Assembly: GCA_902373595.1 (NCBI GenBank)
Contig: CABKMX010000014.1
Span: 1 to 10,922, forward strand
Direction: 5' to 3'
DNA from: an uncultured Christensenellaceae bacterium
Lineage (GTDB): Bacteria; Bacillota; Clostridia; Christensenellales; UBA3700
Length of the DNA: 10,922 nt
Shown piece after piece: positions 7,186-10,922 of this stretch. The translations under genes were made by a program, and so were the position numbers. The notes under the pieces were generated by a model. The model was not told the DNA's origin. It worked only from the letters and a program-made list of their open reading frames with translations, and made no database searches. How positions within the stretch are numbered: the first letter of the stretch is position 1; each line of letters opens with the position of its first letter.

Positions 7186-8199
7186 TCAGTCGTCGTAGCC
7201 GTTGGGGTTGTTGACCTGCCATCTCCAGCTGTCTTCGCACATGTCTTTGAGGTCGTATCTGCACTCAAAGCCGATCTCTTTCTTTGCGAGCGAGCTGTCC
7301 GCATAGCACTCGGCGATGTCGCCGGGGCGCCTCGGAGCGATGACGTAGGGGATCGCCTTGCCGCTCGCCTTCTCGAACGCCTTGACAATCTGAAGCACGC
7401 TGTACCCCTTGCCCGTGCCGAGGTTGTAGGTCACAAGACCGCTGCCCTCCGCAAGTTTGTTGAGCGCGAGCAAGTGTCCTCTCGCAAGGTCGAGCACATG
7501 GATGTAGTCCCTGACGCCCGTGCCGTCCTCGGTCGGATAGTCGTTGCCGAACACGTTGAGCTGTTTGAGCTTGCCGATCGCGACCTGCGTGATGTAGGGC
7601 ACAAGGTTGTTGGGGATGCCGTTGGGGTCCTCGCCGATGAGTCCGCTCTTGTGCGCGCCGATGGGGTTGAAGTAGCGCAAAATCGCGATATTCATCGTCT
7701 TGTCCGCCTTGTAGACGTCGCGCAGGATGTCCTCGATCATCAATTTGGTCGTGCCGTACGGGTTGGTCGTAGACAGCGGGAAATCCTCTTTGATGGGCAC
7801 GCTCTTGGGCTGACCGTAGACGGTCGCCGACGACGAGAACACGAAATTCTTGCAGCCGTATTCTCTCATCACCGCCAAGAGCACGAGGGTGCTGACGAGG
7901 TTGTTGGTGTAATATTCGAGCGGTTTTTGCACCGACTCACCAACGGCTTTGAGTCCGGCGAAGTGAATGACCGCGTCCGGTTTTTCCGCCTTGAAGATGC
8001 CTTCCATCGCCTCTTTGTCGCAGACGTCCGCGCGATAGAACGCGAACTCTTTGCCGGTGATCTTGCGCACGCGGTCGAGCACCGTGGGCTTGCTGTTGGC
8101 GAAGTTGTCTACGACGACGACCTCGAAGTCGTTGTCGAGCAGATCGACCGTGGTGTGCGAGCCGATGTAGCCGGCTCCGCCCGTAACCAAAACTTTCAT
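7186..8199 (-). CDS. galE: UDP-glucose/UDP-N-acetylglucosamine 4-epimerase
   Basis: GalE interconverts UDP-glucose with UDP-galactose, and in some members UDP-GlcNAc with UDP-GalNAc, using tightly bound NAD in the cytoplasm. The 337-residue product begins MKVLVTGGAGYIGSH with the NAD loop GGAGYIG at 7-13. It has the catalytic SSSATVYG segment with Ser124 and Tyr148-x3-Lys152, and RYFNPIGAH at 175-183. Length matches the family. The residue equivalent to E. coli Tyr299 is Cys298 (in GDIAECYAD), as in human GALE (Cys307), which is known to accept N-acetylated sugars. I chose the ATG at 8197-8199: it gives the canonical N-terminus and has ACGGAGG at 8210-8216, directly after the nahK stop. The frame is open further upstream but only over nahK. 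The 17-base gap shows it is in an operon with nahK. Confidence 0.95.
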   Translation of the reverse strand: MKVLVTGGAGYIGSHTTVDLLDNDFEVVVVDNFANSKPTVLDRVRKITGKEFAFYRADVCDKEAMEGIFKAEKPDAVIHFAGLKAVGESVQKPLEYYTNNLVSTLVLLAVMREYGCKNFVFSSSATVYGQPKSVPIKEDFPLSTTNPYGTTKLMIEDILRDVYKADKTMNIAILRYFNPIGAHKSGLIGEDPNGIPNNLVPYITQVAIGKLKQLNVFGNDYPTEDGTGVRDYIHVLDLARGHLLALNKLAEGSGLVTYNLGTGKGYSVLQIVKAFEKASGKAIPYVIAPRRPGDIAECYADSSLAKKEIGFECRYDLKDMCEDSWRWQVNNPNGYDD

Positions 8200-8216
8200 G
8201 ATGTCAATGCCTCCGT

Positions 8217-9311
8217 TTATGCTTTGCGATAGCGCGCGGCGATGGCGTCCATCTCCGCAAGCCTGCCTTCCATCTCGCTCACGAGTTTGAACTGTGTATG
8301 GCAGCGCACGAGATTGTGCGTATCGTATTTTGTTTTGAAATAGACGTCTCCGTCGATGAAGTCCGTCAAAAAGCGCATGCCGCACTCATAGGTCATCAGC
8401 ACCGAACCGAACGACAGCATTTTCGTCTCCTTTTCGGTGATCTTGTCGCCTATGCCGGCGAGGAAGCCCTTTGCAAACGCCTCGTAGAGGGAGATGTCGA
8501 AGTGCACTTTGTCGAGGTCGGGCTCGTCCTCGAGCGCGGTCGAACAGCCGAACCTGACCGCGTCGCCGAAGTCGTACAGCAACGACCCGGGCATGATCGT
8601 GTCGAGGTCGATCACGCAGATCGCCCTCTTTGTCGCCGAGTCGAACAGGATGTTGTTGAGTTTGGTGTCGTTGTGGGTGACCCTCAACGGTATCGAACCG
8701 TCCGCGATGCCGTCGACGACGCGCGAACAATATTTTTTACGCGCGCGGACGAACTCGATCTCGTCTTTGACCATGTCCGCTCTGCCGCTCTTGTTCGCCT
8801 TGACCGCCGCCTCGAACTTTGCGTATCTGTCCGCGGTGTTGTGGAAGTTGGGGATGACTTCGCCGAGCACGGACGCGTCAAAGCCGTCCAGCCTCGCGAT
8901 GAACAATCCGAACGCCCTGCCCGTGTCGCCGAAGATCTCGGCGCTCTCGGCGAGCTGATAGACCTCCGTGCCCTCAATGAACAAAAACGCGCGCCAGCAC
9001 TCTCCGTCCGTGTCGAGATAGTTCTTGCCGCTGCGAGTGGGCACGAGCGTCAGCGTCTCGCGCTCGGGGTCGCCGCCGCTCTCCTCGATCTTTTGAGAGA
9101 GATAGCGCGTGACGACGCCTATGTTGTGCATCAATGTGGGAATGTCCGGGAAGACGTGCGTGTTCATCCTTTGAAGTATGTATCTGCGCGTCTTGTCCCC
9201 GTCGCGGTAGGTCAATGCGTAAGTGTCGTTGATGTGGCCGTCCCCGTAAGGACCGCCGTCGACATACTCTCCTTCAAACGCAAATTCCCCTTTTGCGGTC
9301 ATGAAATCCAA
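8217..9311 (-). CDS. nahK: N-acetylhexosamine 1-kinase-like sugar kinase (APH/choline-kinase fold)
   Basis: The product resembles bifidobacterial NahK, which phosphorylates free GlcNAc/GalNAc at the anomeric carbon using ATP. As I recall NahK, long segments agree: PYGDGHIN at 21-28, YILQRMNT at 44-51, RVTHNDTKLNNIL at 210-222 with the catalytic Asp215, IDLDTIMPGS at 234-243 with the metal-binding aspartates, FGDAVRFG, STALEDE and ECGMRFL. Length is 364 residues against about 359. I prefer the TTG start at 9309-9311, which has GAGGTG at 9317-9322 five bases away. ATG at 9302 is the next option. ATG at 9347 abuts the promoter -10 box and lies upstream of the predicted transcription start. It is the first gene of the operon, followed closely by galE, which pairs with nahK in the bifidobacterial lacto-N-biose pathway. 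The phosphorylase and uridylyltransferase of that pathway are absent here. Sugar specificity is inferred. Confidence 0.85.
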   Translation of the reverse strand: MDFMTAKGEFAFEGEYVDGGPYGDGHINDTYALTYRDGDKTRRYILQRMNTHVFPDIPTLMHNIGVVTRYLSQKIEESGGDPERETLTLVPTRSGKNYLDTDGECWRAFLFIEGTEVYQLAESAEIFGDTGRAFGLFIARLDGFDASVLGEVIPNFHNTADRYAKFEAAVKANKSGRADMVKDEIEFVRARKKYCSRVVDGIADGSIPLRVTHNDTKLNNILFDSATKRAICVIDLDTIMPGSLLYDFGDAVRFGCSTALEDEPDLDKVHFDISLYEAFAKGFLAGIGDKITEKETKMLSFGSVLMTYECGMRFLTDFIDGDVYFKTKYDTHNLVRCHTQFKLVSEMEGRLAEMDAIAARYRKA

Positions 9312-9316
9312 TTTTA

Positions 9317-9324
9317 CACCTCTT
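9317..9324 (-). promoter_or_regulatory. Ribosome binding site that decides the nahK start
   Basis: AAGAGGTG on the minus strand matches the anti-Shine-Dalgarno sequence over GAGGTG. It is five bases from the in-frame TTG at 9309-9311 and fourteen from the ATG at 9302, so the TTG is the better-spaced start. Confidence 0.6.
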
Positions 9325-9348
9325 GCCGCGTCGCGGCTCTTTTCCATA

Positions 9349-9377
9349 ATAATAACTCATCCGCCGAAAGTTGTCAA
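9349..9377 (-). promoter_or_regulatory. Promoter for the nahK-galE(-dehydratase) operon
   Basis: On the minus strand TTGACA (9372-9377, perfect) is followed after 17 bases by TATTAT (9349-9354, five of six). The predicted transcription start is near 9342, giving a leader of about 30-40 bases that contains the GAGGTG ribosome site. It rules out the longest reading-frame start at 9347. Confidence 0.75.
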
Positions 9378-9431
9378 CGCTTTGGGGGATCGTCTCGCTC
9401 GGAGCGTCACTCTTTGGGCAGCGGACCTTAC

Positions 9432-9486
9432 AAAAATTTTACAAAATTCAAAAATCTCTTGCCATTTTGCGGCATTATGTTATAAT
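9432..9486 (+). promoter_or_regulatory. Strong promoter with UP-like A-tracts for the second lipoprotein gene
   Basis: TTGCCA (9459-9464) is followed after 16 bases by a perfect TATAAT (9481-9486) preceded by TG at 9478-9479, an extended -10. Just upstream, A-tracts at 9432-9436, 9443-9446 and 9450-9454 occupy the position of an UP element (about -40 to -60 from a start near 9493). Every element suggests high expression. Confidence 0.8.
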
Positions 9487-9494
9487 AATAATGG

Positions 9495-9513
9495 TGCGCG
9501 TGCAGAGCGCGCA
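9495..9513 (+). other. Stem-loop at the 5' end of the lipoprotein mRNA
   Basis: TGCGCG (9495-9500) pairs with CGCGCA (9508-9513) around a seven-base loop. The predicted transcription start is about 9493, so the hairpin would sit at the extreme 5' end of the message, where such structures are known to protect mRNAs such as E. coli ompA from decay. It is too short and lone to call a riboswitch. Confidence 0.5.
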
Positions 9514-9541
9514 TAGACTACATCGCACGAACAACATCCGT

Positions 9542-9549
9542 AAAGGAGG
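9542..9549 (+). promoter_or_regulatory. Strong ribosome binding site of the second lipoprotein gene
   Basis: AAAGGAGG, nearly a perfect complement of the 16S rRNA tail, lies five bases before the ATG at 9555. It fixes this start and indicates efficient translation. Confidence 0.9.
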
Positions 9550-9554
9550 ACTTT

Positions 9555-10922
9555 ATGACAAAAACCAAAAAGTTTGTGACGAGAATTTTGCCCGTGATCG
9601 CGGTGCTCGCGATATTGGTGACTTCCATCGTCCTGATGACCGGCTGCAACGACGAACCGGTCACCGTCGTTCTCGACAACTCCAAGCTCGCTCTGTATGA
9701 CTACAGGGTCGGCTACATCTCCGGAAACGCCGAGAACAACACCGTCGACCTTACCAAGGCGATCCCCAACGCCAAAGATTTCGCGATTGAAGACACCACC
9801 CTCGCGACGATCAGCGGCACCACTTTGACCGCACTCAAAGCGGGCGACTCCAGAATGACCTATACCTTGCTCAACGAGGATGGCTCCGCCGTCACCGACA
9901 ACGCCGGCGCTCCCGTTGTCAACGAGATCAACATCCACGTCCTCGATGGCTACACCAACGTCGACACTTGGGATGAGCTCTACACCGCCGCCATGGGCTC
10001 CGGCAAAGTTTGCATTCAATCCGAGCTGACCGTCACCGAAGGCAAGAGCATCAACTTTGTTCCCGCTGACTACGAAAACTATGTCGCTCATCCCGATGAG
10101 CTCACAATCTACGGCAACGTGCTCAAAATCGATTCGAGCGCGGTGACCACCGCCGGCGGAAGCCTCTTCTCGATGGAGTATCTGCAGGCCACGATGAACC
10201 TCAACGATCTTTACATTGTCGGCGCGACGCCTGTTGAAGATGAGAACGGCGGCATCGACCTCACTCAATTCGAAACCTACGGCTCCTTCTTCGTCGCTTA
10301 CGGCTCGGACGAAGTGTTCCCCGTGTTCAACGTCACTCACTGCTTGACCGAAAACAGCCAGAAGCACGCTTACATGCGCGCGGCGCAATTCAATATGGAC
10401 GGCAGCATCATGAGAAACGGCGCCGATGCTCTGCTCGCTGCCGAAACCTCCAATGTCAGAGGCGCAGAACTCAATATCAACAACAGCGTGTTTGCCAACT
10501 CCGTCGTCTCCGGCATCATCCTTTGCGGCTGGACCAAGATTCGCAGCGCGGCAGACTTCTGCACCCTCAACCTCACCGGCTTCGTCGACTTCTACAACTG
10601 GAAGAACCGCGAAACCGCTCGCTTGATGCCCGGCACCGAGAGCGCCGCCGGGTTGGTCAACCCGTTCGTTTTGAGTGCGGTTCAGGACCCGGCCAACGAC
10701 TCCTACTTCGTCTATGAGGGCTCGACCCGTCCCGGCTTCGACGAACAATACCTCAACCTGGCAATCGTTCGCCTCTCTTCCGGAGGTCAGCCGAATGACT
10801 CCGCAATCAACGGCTATGAAGCGCTCGGCTACATGATGGCTGACTTCCCGCTTCCCAGCTTTGCCACAAGCCTCGGCCTCATTAAGAGCTGCCACGTCGT
10901 CGCCACTCAGCAGACCGAAGTC
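9555..10922 (+). CDS. Exported lipoprotein with Ig-like (Big_2-type) segment and possible beta-helix; incomplete at the window end
   Basis: The frame is open from the ATG to the last base of the window (456 codons, no stop), so the 3' end is missing. Residues 1-30 form a lipoprotein signal: basic MTKTKK, a hydrophobic core, and LMTGC with Cys31 as the lipid site. Residues about 36-130 resemble a bacterial Ig-like domain: IEDTTLATISGTTLTALKAG echoes the 'ATV...G.VTALKAG' signature of Big_2 domains. From about 133 on, short hydrophobic strands and Asn-rich turns (for example ELNINNSVFANSVVSGIIL at 305-323) suggest a right-handed beta-helix or similar solenoid. No catalytic motif is visible. A strong promoter, 5' stem-loop and AAAGGAGG site precede it. 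It is divergent from the sugar operon. Surface adhesion or glycan binding is plausible but unproven. Confidence 0.75.
   Translation, partial: MTKTKKFVTRILPVIAVLAILVTSIVLMTGCNDEPVTVVLDNSKLALYDYRVGYISGNAENNTVDLTKAIPNAKDFAIEDTTLATISGTTLTALKAGDSRMTYTLLNEDGSAVTDNAGAPVVNEINIHVLDGYTNVDTWDELYTAAMGSGKVCIQSELTVTEGKSINFVPADYENYVAHPDELTIYGNVLKIDSSAVTTAGGSLFSMEYLQATMNLNDLYIVGATPVEDENGGIDLTQFETYGSFFVAYGSDEVFPVFNVTHCLTENSQKHAYMRAAQFNMDGSIMRNGADALLAAETSNVRGAELNINNSVFANSVVSGIILCGWTKIRSAADFCTLNLTGFVDFYNWKNRETARLMPGTESAAGLVNPFVLSAVQDPANDSYFVYEGSTRPGFDEQYLNLAIVRLSSGGQPNDSAINGYEALGYMMADFPLPSFATSLGLIKSCHVVATQQTEV

Noticed and set aside
4869..7214. A 781-codon open frame on the + strand, longer than the dehydratase gene it overlaps
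   Set aside because: It is the antisense of the dehydratase and galE end. It is rich in Arg, Asp, Val and His with no motif, and the opposite strand encodes an intact conserved enzyme. Long antisense frames are expected from the codon usage of these genes.
8200..8385. Upstream extension of galE by 62 residues
   Set aside because: The extra residues overlap the end of nahK and are Arg-rich and unlike the family. The internal ATG at 8199 gives the canonical NAD-binding N-terminus and has a GGAGG site.
9491..9700. Small frame starting at ATG 9491 in the lipoprotein leader
   Set aside because: It begins upstream of or at the predicted transcription start, has no ribosome site and runs out of frame through the lipoprotein signal sequence.
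9480..10895. A 471-codon minus-strand frame opposite the second lipoprotein
   Set aside because: The + strand frame has a lipoprotein signal, strong ribosome site and promoter. The minus frame has none of these and reads as low-complexity Val/Gly/Asp.

Overview
The window looks like chromosomal DNA from a moderately GC-rich, low-complexity-intergenic member of the Bacillota, probably an uncultured clostridial gut lineage. This is inference from protein style: two exported lipoproteins (one with a YY-rich beta-repeat, one with a bacterial Ig-like segment), a HisJ/HisK-type PHP phosphatase, an RsmB/NOP methyltransferase with the PUA-like tail common in Firmicutes, and an N-acetylhexosamine kinase of the type known from bifidobacteria and clostridia. 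Shine-Dalgarno sites and promoters follow the ordinary sigma-A/sigma-70 consensus. I see no mobile element, CRISPR array, rRNA or tRNA.

Layout. 8-1540 (-) is a 510-aa lipoprotein with a likely beta-propeller fold and its own promoter. 1541-1844 is a 304-base gap with that promoter and the probable ung terminator. 1845-2549 (-) is uracil-DNA glycosylase. It is divergent from a + strand pair: a PHP-family phosphatase (2639-3454) and an RsmF-like rRNA m5C methyltransferase (3477-4829). The 89 bases between ung and the PHP gene hold two back-to-back promoters with the same geometry, each placing its predicted transcription start on the ATG. A hairpin at 4852-4888 ends transcription from both sides. 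4887-9311 (-) is a three-gene sugar module, in transcription order: nahK-like kinase, galE, and a membrane-anchored UDP-sugar 4,6-dehydratase of the CapD/PglF/FlaA1 family. 9348-9554 holds the promoter for this module and, divergently, a very strong-looking promoter for a second lipoprotein (9555 to the window end, incomplete).

How the genes fit together. The kinase should make HexNAc-1-phosphate from free GlcNAc/GalNAc. GalE has a small gatekeeper residue (Cys298), which predicts use of N-acetylated UDP-sugars. The dehydratase acts on UDP-GlcNAc-type sugars to start 6-deoxy-amino-sugar synthesis for glycans. Together they suggest a route from salvaged amino sugars to surface glycan precursors, although the uridylyltransferase needed in the middle is not in the window. 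The left half is housekeeping: DNA repair, RNA methylation and a small-molecule phosphatase.

I did not find a clearly new defence or mobile system. The most unusual signals are the mirrored leaderless-type promoter pair, the nahK-galE-dehydratase grouping, and the charged tail on the dehydratase.
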